Shown: in pieces, positions 1-6,125 of the stretch
How the letters are laid out: each line of letters opens with the position of its first letter
Position numbering within the stretch: the stretch's first letter is position 1
Assembly (NCBI GenBank): GCA_030601485.1
Contig: JAUVTO010000089.1
Location: 1-7,176 of the forward strand
Origin: Desulfobacterales bacterium
GTDB taxonomy: Bacteria; Desulfobacterota; Desulfobacteria; Desulfobacterales; UBA11574
DNA: 7,176 nucleotides
Direction: 5' to 3'
Translations under genes and position numbers: made by a program
The notes under the pieces: model-generated
Told to the model about the DNA's origin: nothing
The model's database searches: none
What the model saw: only the letters and a program-made list of their open reading frames with translations

Positions 1-477
1 AGACAGAGGTTCATCCAGAAGAAGCACGGAAGGATTCACAGCCAAGGCCCGTGCCAGGGCGATTCGCTGTTTTTCGCCGCCGCTTAAATTATGAATGGAT
101 CGCTGAGCAAGGGCCTGGAGTCCCAATTGGTCCATAAGCCGTGCTGCCCGTTTCTTCGAAGCCTTTGGATCGTTTTTGTGGTAACGCAATCCATAAGTAA
201 TATTTTTCAAAACAGACAGGTGGGGAAATAGTGCATAATCCTGGTACACGATGCTGGTTCCCCGCTGTTCCGGAGGAAGACGGGTAATCTCTCTCCCCTT
301 CACAAAGATATGGCCGCTGGTAATGGGTACGATACCTGCAATTGCTTCCAGCACAAGGGTCTTTCCTGCCCCCGTGGGTCCCAGAAGCATGAAAAACTCT
401 CCATCCTGAATGAAAAGATTGATATCCTGAAGGGCAAAGTCGGGGAATTTAATGAACAGATCTTTTATCTCGATCAT
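1..477 (-). CDS. wtpC: Tungstate/molybdate ABC transporter ATP-binding protein WtpC (partial, C-terminus off the left edge)
   Basis: This is the cytoplasmic ATPase that powers oxyanion import through the WtpB permease. The 159 visible residues are the N-terminal part of an ABC nucleotide-binding domain: Walker A GPTGAGKT at 33-40, Q-loop glutamine Q79 in YQDYALFPH, ABC signature LSGGEKQR at 131-138, and Walker B LLLDEP with D155 and catalytic E156. The open frame runs off base 1, so the H-loop and any C-terminal TOBE-like regulatory domain are not visible; relatives are usually about 350 residues. The ATG (477-475) overlaps the TGA stop of the permease as ATGA, which indicates translational coupling. 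Membership of the CUT/Mod-type importer ATPases is clear from the motifs. Naming it WtpC rather than ModC rests on the neighbouring WtpA-like binding protein. Confidence 0.88.
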   Translation of the reverse strand, partial: MIEIKDLFIKFPDFALQDINLFIQDGEFFMLLGPTGAGKTLVLEAIAGIVPITSGHIFVKGREITRLPPEQRGTSIVYQDYALFPHLSVLKNITYGLRYHKNDPKASKKRAARLMDQLGLQALAQRSIHNLSGGEKQRIALARALAVNPSVLLLDEPLS

Positions 478-1268
478 TTTTGATTTTCCTTTGGCAACGA
501 ACAGATTCTTAACAGTAAAAACAGCAGCAGACTGACCACTATTAACCAGACGGCCACAGGTTGAGAATATTTAATGCCATAGGCGGTGAACCGCTCATAA
601 ATCATTACCGGTGCGATCATGGGGTGATAGGCGACAATAACCACCGCTCCGAATTCACTGATTGCCCTTGCGCTGCACATAATGATACCCACCAGCATGG
701 AGCGCCATGCAAGGCGAAAGGTCACCCGGACAAATGTTTCGGACAAAGAGGCCCCAAGGCTCCTGGATATATTTTCCAGCCTCACCGGTATGGCTTCAAA
801 TCCTGCCTTGACGGTGTTTACGTAAAATGGCAGACCCACGAAGGTCAAAACCGTCACAATTCCGGTGACCGTTCCCATTATTTGGATTCCGACCTGCTGC
901 ATCATCTGTCCGAGCCAGTGATTTTTACCGGCCAGTCCAAGAATCGCAATTCCGACCACCGGGTGCGGAATCATAATGGGCAGATCAATGATACTTTCAA
1001 CAAATTTTTTTCCGAAAAAATCTTTCCGGGCCAGTAAATAGGCAAAGGGGGTGCCGATCAAAAACGAAATCAGGGCCGCCATGCCGGATGTATAAATGCT
1101 CAACCCGATCGAACCAAGAACATCAGGGTCACAAATGGCATCCTTGAGATCTTGCACAGAGGGCTGAAAAACCATTTCGATCAGAGGAAAGAGAATAAAT
1201 ACAACAACCGTGCCGGTGGAGAAAACGGTTATCCAAAAAAATGGATCAATCTTCCTCTTTATTGCCAT
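474..1268 (-). CDS. wtpB: Tungstate/molybdate ABC transporter permease WtpB
   Basis: This inner-membrane subunit forms the translocation path for the oxyanion delivered by WtpA and docks with the ATPase WtpC. The 264-residue length is normal for ModB/WtpB-type permeases. Hydrophobic segments lie at about 12-31, 54-80, 95-113, 131-152, 188-212 and 237-256, consistent with six membrane spans. The EAA coupling loop is at about 165-190, around SRSLGASLSETFVRVTF, followed by the conserved ARAISEFGAVV at 200-210. The start is an ATG 6 bp after the wtpA stop; the ribosome binding site is weak (AAGGGA about 12 bases upstream), so it probably relies on coupling to wtpA. The 3' end overlaps wtpC by four bases. 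Family membership is firm; substrate choice is inferred from wtpA. Confidence 0.9.
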   Translation of the reverse strand: MAIKRKIDPFFWITVFSTGTVVVFILFPLIEMVFQPSVQDLKDAICDPDVLGSIGLSIYTSGMAALISFLIGTPFAYLLARKDFFGKKFVESIIDLPIMIPHPVVGIAILGLAGKNHWLGQMMQQVGIQIMGTVTGIVTVLTFVGLPFYVNTVKAGFEAIPVRLENISRSLGASLSETFVRVTFRLAWRSMLVGIIMCSARAISEFGAVVIVAYHPMIAPVMIYERFTAYGIKYSQPVAVWLIVVSLLLFLLLRICSLPKENQK

Positions 1269-1274
1269 CTGTTT

Positions 1275-2261
1275 TTAATCCCTTATCTCAACCCATTTTA
1301 GTAACGACAAAGGAAGCTTGGATTTCATCTTTTCTGTGGGGACCCTGCAGGGGACAAAGGGGGGTTGTCCCATCTCATTCAGAGTCTTTAAGCCTCCATC
1401 CGGGTCCATTAAATACTCCAGGAACGCCTCGGCAGCTTCGATATTTTGAACGCTTTTTAATATGGTGATTCCATAGGTACATGACTTTCCGGTTCGAGTA
1501 ATCCATGTCCCGGGTTTTTTGCCGGTCACGTTTACCGCTGCCTGTTTGTAAAACTCATCCATTTTGTAATTGCCCAGGTTGATCTCATCAGGAAGCATTA
1601 TGTACTTCAAACCATGTTGAACAGCAACGGAAAGATACTCCCAAGCATAGTCCATATTTCCGGTCTTGAGCAACGAAACCAGTTCAACCGATTTGGGCCG
1701 TACGTTTTTCTCCGGCCGGTTTGCAATCAACTGATCATGTAGGCCGGGCAATTTGTAATATTTTTCAGCAAGTTGAAGCACCATAAGGCTCCTATAGCCG
1801 CAGGGGTCCAGATTGGGATCCGAATGCCCCCAGATTACCCCTTTTCGTCCTAAAATTTCGTACCAGTTGTTGGCTGTGATCTGGTTCGCAAAACAGCTCT
1901 TATCCGTATAACAAAGGACCAACTGGTTTGTTGCAAAACGAATATTCCACTCAGCGTATTCGGGAATCAGGGTCTTGTCGATAACGTTAAAATCAGCAGA
2001 TGCCATAATATCGCCAGGTTTATGCAGCTCTGAAATCATCCGCGCCATTTTTGTGCTTCCTCCTCCCTCACGAAGCACGTCCACTTTAGAATATTTTGCC
2101 TCAAAATCCTTTTCTATTTTGGCAAAAGGCACCGTGAGGCTGCCCGCATGGAAAATGATGAGCTTTCCCTGTGGTTCGGCGCTAACAGAAAAAGGGCACA
2201 GGACCACGAGCGCTACAAAAATGATTCGCGTGCACGTCATCAGATTTGCCAATTTTATCAT
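1275..2261 (-). CDS. wtpA: Periplasmic tungstate/molybdate-binding protein WtpA
   Basis: This is the extracytoplasmic receptor that captures tungstate and/or molybdate and hands it to WtpB. The 328 residues begin with a signal peptide (about 1-28, hydrophobic core RIIFVALVVL, likely cleavage after SVSA) with no lipobox, so it is probably soluble in the periplasm. The mature protein opens with LIIFHAGSLTVPF (35-46), a hallmark of the archaeal WtpA/ModA group. Likely ligand residues are S41, S69 (in REGGGST), S88 (in ASAD), D152 in NLDPCGYRS and E208 in DYAWEY. In archaeal structures an Asp and a Glu at the equivalent places coordinate the metal octahedrally, unlike in classical bacterial ModA. 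The gene starts 3 bp after the regulator stop, with a partial Shine-Dalgarno (GGATGAATAGG) inside the regulator's last codons. A downstream in-frame ATG at codon 8 is a less likely start. The sequence cannot separate tungstate from molybdate preference. Confidence 0.9.
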   Translation of the reverse strand: MIKLANLMTCTRIIFVALVVLCPFSVSAEPQGKLIIFHAGSLTVPFAKIEKDFEAKYSKVDVLREGGGSTKMARMISELHKPGDIMASADFNVIDKTLIPEYAEWNIRFATNQLVLCYTDKSCFANQITANNWYEILGRKGVIWGHSDPNLDPCGYRSLMVLQLAEKYYKLPGLHDQLIANRPEKNVRPKSVELVSLLKTGNMDYAWEYLSVAVQHGLKYIMLPDEINLGNYKMDEFYKQAAVNVTGKKPGTWITRTGKSCTYGITILKSVQNIEAAEAFLEYLMDPDGGLKTLNEMGQPPFVPCRVPTEKMKSKLPLSLLKWVEIRD

Positions 2262-2264
2262 AAC

Positions 2265-3206
2265 CTATTCATCCGTGTTAAATTTTGGTTCTTTTGGAAA
2301 AACCATCTTGCCGCATAAACTCAAATCGTATCCATCCAGTTTCACGGCTAAGTCACGAAATCGCGACTCATGGAGAAGGCTCAGAAAGAGTTGAACCCCC
2401 TGTTCAAAAAAATGTTCTTTTGAGATAAGAAAATCAAATCGCTCCCAGCGAAGCGGAATAAAGTCCAAACCCAAAAGACTTGCAACCGGTTTGATGGCGG
2501 GAGCCATATCGGCCCGGCCCGAAAGCACCTCCATGGCCACATCCAGATGGCTTCTGAATTCTTGATGATACCCTTCAATCCGCGTGTCTTTGAGGCCGGC
2601 CTTCTCCAGTTCCCGGTCAAGGAGGAGGCGTGTTCCTGTGCCCACCGGACGATTGGCAATCTTGATTTCGGCTTGTTCCAGGTCGGAAACGCCGGAAATT
2701 TGCTTGGGATTTCCTTTGGCCACCAGAAATCCCTGTTCTCTTCGGCAGAAATTCACCAGTACGGGAAATTTTCCTTTAAGTTCTTCCCGGGCATATTCAA
2801 AGTTGTACTCCTTTTCATCATCCTGCAAAAGGTGGCTGCAGGCCACATGACAAACGTCTCGGCCCAGGGCCTTAAGACCTCCCATACTGCCCACGTTTCC
2901 GAAAACGGCCATATGCTCACTATAAAGAGTATTGAAAAGGGAAATGCTCCTGTCCAAAAGGATATCATTGCTTCCGGCGATGATTAGAAGGCCGTGATAC
3001 GGCGGCAACGGTTTCTCCGGTTTGGGATAGTTGATGGTTTGATTTTCCAGCCACCGTTCAACAAGGTGGCGAGGAAAGAGCCATTTGCCGGTTACCTTAC
3101 TTGCAGGCAGCCCTTTGTCGGCGACCAGTGTGTAAACCATCTTCTCATTAATATTTAAGAACTCGGATACCTCGCGAGTATTGAGCAATGTCTTTTCTTT
3201 AGTCAT
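2265..3206 (-). CDS. HTH (excisionase/MerR-like) regulator with periplasmic-binding-protein-like sensor domain
   Basis: This is a probable one-component transcription regulator, first gene of the transporter operon. Residues 7-55 (LLNTREVSEFLNINEKMVYT through KVTGKWLFPRHLVERWL) match the HTH_17/excisionase DNA-binding fold: a helix-turn-helix followed by a small wing containing GKW. Residues about 72-292 resemble the PBP_like domain, which is related to ModA-type binding proteins and shared with molybdate-linked regulators. Typical signatures are the ANRPVGTGTRLLLDREL stretch (184-200) and SGRADMAPAIKP followed by LGLDFIPL (229-252). There is no signal peptide, so it acts in the cytoplasm. 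The start is an ATG with GAGGGA about 9 bases upstream, and the stop lies 3 bp before wtpA. By location it likely senses tungstate/molybdate or a pterin-linked signal and controls this operon. That role is inferred; sign of regulation and ligand are unknown. Confidence 0.82.
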   Translation of the reverse strand: MTKEKTLLNTREVSEFLNINEKMVYTLVADKGLPASKVTGKWLFPRHLVERWLENQTINYPKPEKPLPPYHGLLIIAGSNDILLDRSISLFNTLYSEHMAVFGNVGSMGGLKALGRDVCHVACSHLLQDDEKEYNFEYAREELKGKFPVLVNFCRREQGFLVAKGNPKQISGVSDLEQAEIKIANRPVGTGTRLLLDRELEKAGLKDTRIEGYHQEFRSHLDVAMEVLSGRADMAPAIKPVASLLGLDFIPLRWERFDFLISKEHFFEQGVQLFLSLLHESRFRDLAVKLDGYDLSLCGKMVFPKEPKFNTDE

Positions 3207-3225
3207 TTCATTATTTCCCTCGTTA

Positions 3226-3243
3226 TTTTGATTTCCATCAAAA
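3226..3243. promoter_or_regulatory. Candidate operator dyad 1 upstream of the wtp regulator
   Basis: A perfect inverted repeat, TTTTGAT-TTCC-ATCAAAA (7-bp arms, 4-bp spacer), lies about 20 bp upstream of the regulator start codon. Its centre (3234.5) is 22 bp from the centre of the next dyad, about two helical turns, so both would present the same DNA face. Position and symmetry fit a regulator binding site; no match to a known consensus is claimed. Confidence 0.4.
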
Positions 3244-3249
3244 ATGCGC

Positions 3250-3263
3250 CATTATGGATAATG
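3250..3263. promoter_or_regulatory. Candidate operator dyad 2 upstream of the wtp regulator
   Basis: A perfect inverted repeat, CATTAT-GG-ATAATG (6-bp arms, 2-bp spacer), lies 43 bp upstream of the regulator start. The minus strand reads CATAAT here, which could also serve as a -10 element for the operon, though I see no good -35. An operator overlapping the promoter would fit autoregulation. This is inference from symmetry and position only. Confidence 0.4.
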
Positions 3264-3276
3264 TCTGGCTTTTGCA

Positions 3277-3429
3277 TAGTTAGTGCCCGAACGAAAACTA
3301 GGATTTTTCGTTAAGATCAAGGAAGACGAAAATTTTAACCACAGACATACATTGAGTATTTCGAGGATTAAAATTTGAGTCTGACGCAGATATTGGCGAA
3401 AAAGACAGTTTTCGTTCAGGCACTAATTA
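3277..3429. repeat. MITE-like 153-bp palindromic element with 23-bp terminal inverted repeats
   Basis: The ends 3277-3299 and 3407-3429 are inverted repeats of 23 bp with two mismatches; the core of each reads GTGCC(C/T)GAACGAAAACT. The inside is also self-complementary about the same centre near 3353: AAATTTTAA at 3330-3338 pairs with TTAAATTT-type sequence at 3368-3376, and TTTTTCG at 3304-3310 pairs with CGAAAAA at 3397-3403. The whole element could therefore fold into one long imperfect hairpin. It has no coding capacity and no convincing target-site duplication. The form fits a non-autonomous transposon remnant or dispersed palindromic repeat. I recall similar sequences from Desulfobacterales genomes, but this cannot be verified here. 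Confidence 0.75.
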
Positions 3430-3688
3430 ATTGTTTTGCAACGAAGCGTTACACATATCAGGCCATATCAGTAACTATTTGTCAAGATATTATTTGATTA
3501 GAATTATTTAGAAAATACGGTGACTTTAACTAACGATAAACAACAATTAATAACCGCTATTTCTTGATGACAAAAATTATAAAGGGACAGGGGGCTTGAT
3601 TTTTTATAAGCATTTGATATGCTCTCTGCGCATTAGCAATTTTAATCTCTTCAAGATAGATAAATAAAAAAATCAATAGGGAGAGCTT
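3430..3688 (+). promoter_or_regulatory. AT-rich leader region of the 137-aa gene, with a weak candidate promoter
   Basis: This 259-bp stretch holds no ORF that I can support. A weak sigma70-like promoter may lie at TTGATT (3596-3601) and TATGCT (3618-3623) with a 16-bp spacer. The latter overlaps a small dyad, AGCAT-TTGAT-ATGCT (3609-3623). A direct repeat CATATCAG occurs at 3454-3461 and 3464-3471. The ribosome binding site AGGGAGAG (3678-3685) just before the ATG at 3689 is good and supports that start. Confidence 0.35.
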
Positions 3689-4102
3689 ATGAGCGAAGCC
3701 ATTCAGCAACTCGAATCATTTATTGAAAACTGGACAGAAACCCCGGAACAAAACAAAAAAGCTTTTGTGCGTCTGAAAGATTATATGGCATCCAAACCCG
3801 GGGTGAATCTGGATTTTATACCCCGTGAGGGGCTTACCTATTCCCTAAGAGCAGCCCACGAAAATCAAAAAAATAATCCTTTGTTTGTGATGGTGGACGT
3901 GATTGAAGACACCCCCCGGTGGCTGTCGGTATGCTTTTATAACGAGATGATTGCCGATCCTGATGAAAACGGGGATTTTGTGCCGGACGGGCTTCTTGGT
4001 GAGGATGCATTGTGTTTTGATCTGGAAGAATACAACGAAGAGGGAATCCGGTATGTTGAAGCCCGGATAGATGAAGCCTTTAAGAGTGCAGCCCAAGGCT
4101 GA
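3689..4102 (+). CDS. Conserved-looking acidic protein of unknown function (137 aa)
   Basis: I do not recognise this family. The protein is 137 residues and strongly acidic: 28 Asp/Glu against 12 Lys/Arg, with acidic residues dense at about 93-131. It has no signal peptide, membrane segment or Cys/His metal cluster, so it is probably a soluble cytoplasmic protein. Residues 3-32 look like an amphipathic helix. The middle (about 54-85: LDFIPREGLTYSLRAAH, then LFVMVDVIEDTPRWLSVCFY) looks like beta strands, and RYVEARIDEAFKSA forms a terminal helix. A clear ribosome binding site (AGGGAGAG, 3 bases before the ATG) and no competing frame of quality support it as real. It is divergent from the transporter operon and precedes lnt on the same strand with a 141-bp gap containing a repeat, so functional linkage to either is not evident. 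Confidence 0.75.
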   Translation: MSEAIQQLESFIENWTETPEQNKKAFVRLKDYMASKPGVNLDFIPREGLTYSLRAAHENQKNNPLFVMVDVIEDTPRWLSVCFYNEMIADPDENGDFVPDGLLGEDALCFDLEEYNEEGIRYVEARIDEAFKSAAQG

Positions 4103-4175
4103 TAACAGCTTAGAGACAACACAGGCAACATCTTAGGGCCACGTCATTTAAACATGTAATTGCTTGGAATAAATA

Positions 4176-4259
4176 GGACACAGATTTTCGCAGATATACA
4201 CAGATAATATTATTATTTCTTAATTTAAGAATCTTGACAATCTGTGTTCATCTGTGTCC
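4176..4259. repeat. Palindromic repeat built of 10-bp CACAGAT units, overlapping the lnt start
   Basis: The left side has three 10-bp units, GGACACAGAT, TTTCGCAGAT and ATACACAGAT (4176-4205). The right side has two inverted units, ATCTGTGTTC and ATCTGTGTCC (4240-4259). The outer 10-bp arms are a perfect inverted repeat. The middle contains a perfect 15-bp palindrome, TTCTTAA-T-TTAAGAA (4217-4231). This resembles a widespread family of dispersed repeats in environmental and deltaproteobacterial genomes (recalled, not searched). Its right arm supplies the GTG at 4244 used as the first possible lnt start, and a TTGACA hexamer (4234-4239). Confidence 0.7.
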
Positions 4260-5863
4260 AAAAAAAGGAAATTCCTATACTATCAAGTTCATCAAAATTG
4301 AAAAAAGATAAACTCGACAGGTTGAATTTTTTTTTAGCAGTATCAAGCGGCGTGTTACTTACCCTCTCCTTTCCAAAGGCCGACTTTTCATGGCTGGCCT
4401 GGTTTGCCCTTGTTCCCTTGCTGGCCGCATTAAGAAACCTCTCCCCTAAAAACGGTTTTTATCTCGGTCTTTGTGCCGGGCTTTCCCATTACTTAACTCT
4501 GTTATACTGGCTGGCATATACCATGTCAACATACGGCCACCTCCCCTTCTACGCAAGTGTGCCGATTCTTTTGCTGCTATCGGTTTATCTGGCGTTTTAC
4601 GTTGCAATATTTTCGATGCTTTTAACTCTCTTTTACCAAAGACCTTTTGTCCTTCTGTTCATGATCCCATCGGTATGGGTTTCATTAGAATATATCCGTT
4701 CATTCCTTTTCACCGGTTTTCCATGGGAGTTGCTCGGATACACACAATTTAACGTCTTGCATCTCATTCAGATTTCAGACATTTTCGGTGTGTATGGCGT
4801 ATCATTTTGTATTGTCTTGAGCAATGCCGCAATTTTATTGGCATATCTTTACTTGACAGGAAAAGACTGGCAAGAAAAAGAGGTTAAATCAAGGCACGCT
4901 GCAGGAGCGGTATTTACTTTCGCCTTAATTTTCTGTTTTGTCTGGTTTTATGGAAAATGGCGAATACAATCCGTTCAAAAACTGATGTCCCATTCCCCTT
5001 CTATAAAGGTTGCAATTATCCAGGGAAATATTGACCAGGCAAAAAAATGGGACCCCGCGTTTCAACGCGCCTCAATAGTAAAATATATTAACCTTTCTCT
5101 ATTGGCTAAAAAACATAAGCCGGACCTTGTGGTATGGCCGGAGACTGCGACCCCTTTTTATTTTTTGCACAATGTTAGGTTGTCGGAAATGGTTAAAAAG
5201 GGAGTTCACGATACCGGCACGGACTTTCTAATCGGTAGCCCTTCTTTCAACCTCGGGAAAAATCGTGTTGAATATTATAACAGCGCTTACCTGATTGGCC
5301 CGGAAGGAAACGTTTACGACAGGTATGACAAGGCACACCTTGTGCCGTTTGGAGAATATATTCCTTTTAAAAAATGGTTGCCGTTTCTTGGAAAAATGGT
5401 AGAGGGCGTTGGAGACTTTACCCCGGGCAAAAAAGGGCACACAATTAAATGGGGAGATTACAGGTTGGGCATTCAGATCTGTTATGAAATAATTTTTCCG
5501 CATCTGTCCAGAGCTATGGTAAAAAACCATGCGTCGGTACTGATTAATATCACCAATGATGCCTGGTATGGCAGATCCAGTGCTCCGGATCAGCATTTTT
5601 CCATGACGATTCTCCGAGCCGTGGAAAACAGACGGTCAATTATACGATCTGCCAATACCGGTATCAGCGGATTTATAGATCCTTGCGGCAAGGTCATCGC
5701 CACCACACCGCTTTTTGAGGACGCAACAATAACTCGGTCCGTGCCAATGCTTGAGGAAACGACCTTTTATTCCCGCTTTGGAGATCTGTTTGCCATGGCA
5801 TGTCTTGGGATAAACCTGGTTGCAGTATTTAGTTGTTGTTTAATTCGGAAATATTCGAATTAA
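4244..5863 (+). CDS. lnt: Apolipoprotein N-acyltransferase Lnt
   Basis: Lnt adds the third acyl chain to the N-terminal diacylglyceryl-cysteine of lipoproteins, the last step of lipoprotein maturation in the inner membrane of Gram-negative bacteria. The 539 residues show membrane segments at about 28-42, 48-63, 71-91, 103-130, 133-150, 178-203 and 220-237, then a nitrilase-fold CN_hydrolase domain (about 254-500) and a final membrane helix (about 514-534). The catalytic triad is intact: E300 in VVWPETATP, K363 in YDKAHLVPFGEY and C413 in GIQICYEI. The supporting glutamates E371 and E415 are also present. The family is certain; the start is not. GTG at 4244 lies inside a dispersed repeat and lacks a Shine-Dalgarno. 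In-frame TTG at 4298 or 4322 would still keep the first membrane segment. The gene lies 262 bp upstream of prfB on the same strand. Confidence 0.93.
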   Translation: MFICVQKKEIPILSSSSKLKKDKLDRLNFFLAVSSGVLLTLSFPKADFSWLAWFALVPLLAALRNLSPKNGFYLGLCAGLSHYLTLLYWLAYTMSTYGHLPFYASVPILLLLSVYLAFYVAIFSMLLTLFYQRPFVLLFMIPSVWVSLEYIRSFLFTGFPWELLGYTQFNVLHLIQISDIFGVYGVSFCIVLSNAAILLAYLYLTGKDWQEKEVKSRHAAGAVFTFALIFCFVWFYGKWRIQSVQKLMSHSPSIKVAIIQGNIDQAKKWDPAFQRASIVKYINLSLLAKKHKPDLVVWPETATPFYFLHNVRLSEMVKKGVHDTGTDFLIGSPSFNLGKNRVEYYNSAYLIGPEGNVYDRYDKAHLVPFGEYIPFKKWLPFLGKMVEGVGDFTPGKKGHTIKWGDYRLGIQICYEIIFPHLSRAMVKNHASVLINITNDAWYGRSSAPDQHFSMTILRAVENRRSIIRSANTGISGFIDPCGKVIATTPLFEDATITRSVPMLEETTFYSRFGDLFAMACLGINLVAVFSCCLIRKYSN

Positions 5864-5878
5864 GCCTAACCCGGACAA

Positions 5879-5915
5879 GCCCGCCCTCCTGCCAAGCGGA
5901 GTGAGGCGGACGGGC
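5879..5915. repeat. GC-rich hairpin after lnt
   Basis: GCCCG (5879-5883) pairs with CGGGC (5911-5915), and CCTC (5885-5888) pairs with GAGG (5903-5906), giving an interrupted stem 16 bp after the lnt stop. No T-run follows on either strand, so a factor-independent terminator is not well supported. It may be a dispersed GC-rich repeat that incidentally ends or stabilises the lnt transcript. Its base composition contrasts sharply with the AT-rich surroundings. Confidence 0.45.
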
Positions 5916-5932
5916 CGAAACCAAAAATATTT

Positions 5933-6001
5933 GCCACAAAGACACTAAAACGCGAAGGATTTATTTATTATTCTTTCTTCGTGCCTTGGTGCCTTAGTGG
6001 C
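5933..6001. repeat. Palindromic repeat of the GCCAC...GTGGC type
   Basis: Arms of 27 bp (5933-5959 and 5975-6001) are inverted repeats with about 20 of 27 positions matching. They start GCCACAAAGACAC and end GTGCCTTAGTGGC, around an AT-rich loop. A further degenerate left half (GCCACAAAAAGCAC) occurs from 6019. This form is a common dispersed repeat in environmental bacterial genomes, as I recall it. It has no coding capacity. Confidence 0.65.
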
Positions 6002-6062
6002 AGAATAGAAAAAGTTTTGCCACAAAAAGCACAAAATTTACAGCTAAGGAACTAAAGAAGAG

Positions 6063-6091
6063 TTGAAAGATAGAACAAAACGGATTATAAT
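6063..6091 (+). promoter_or_regulatory. Strong sigma70-type promoter of prfB
   Basis: TTGAAA (6063-6068) and a perfect TATAAT (6086-6091) are separated by the ideal 17 bp. Transcription would start near 6097-6099, giving a 5' leader of roughly 28 bases before the prfB ATG. It makes prfB transcriptionally independent of lnt, consistent with the repeats between them. Confidence 0.75.
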
Positions 6092-6109
6092 AGAACAAAA
6101 CGGAAATTA
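6070..6109 (+). repeat. Two tandem 20-bp units across the prfB promoter and start site
   Basis: The 15-mer ATAGAACAAAACGGA occurs at 6070-6084 and again at 6090-6104, with a 20-bp period. The junction between the two copies creates the TATAAT -10 hexamer, so a local duplication appears to have built or shifted the promoter. Confidence 0.7.
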
Positions 6110-6113
6110 CCAT

Positions 6114-6120
6114 AGGAGGT
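6114..6120 (+). promoter_or_regulatory. Ribosome binding site of prfB
   Basis: AGGAGGT is a full Shine-Dalgarno, five bases before the ATG at 6126. It fixes the start of the short zero-frame ORF that precedes the frameshift. Confidence 0.85.
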
Positions 6121-6125
6121 AAAAA

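Noticed and set aside
561..1037. 158-codon plus-strand open frame opposite the permease
   Set aside because: It is antisense to wtpB, whose membrane segments and EAA loop are clear. The plus-strand translation is rich in His/Arg/Gly with no domain character.
1975..2394. Plus-strand open frame spanning the wtpA/regulator junction
   Set aside because: It is antisense to two well-supported genes, is low-complexity Ser/Arg rich, and has no ribosome binding site.
2547..2987. Overlapping plus-strand frames opposite the regulator
   Set aside because: They are shadows of the regulator gene, which shows recognisable HTH and PBP-like motifs.
3583..3625. AAAGGGACAGGGGG followed by a small dyad, possibly a remnant of a REP-type transposase flank
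   Set aside because: I have only a vague memory of similar sequence near such transposases; there is no transposase and no repeated copy within the window.
4089..4101. CAGCC-CAA-GGCTG hairpin at the end of the 137-aa gene as a terminator
   Set aside because: The stem is only 5 bp, it overlaps the coding end, and no T-run follows.
4234..4281. TTGACA (4234-4239) and TATACT (4276-4281) as an lnt promoter
   Set aside because: The spacing is 36 bp, far from the usual 16-18, and neither hexamer has a suitable partner at the right distance. A role for TATACT alone cannot be excluded.
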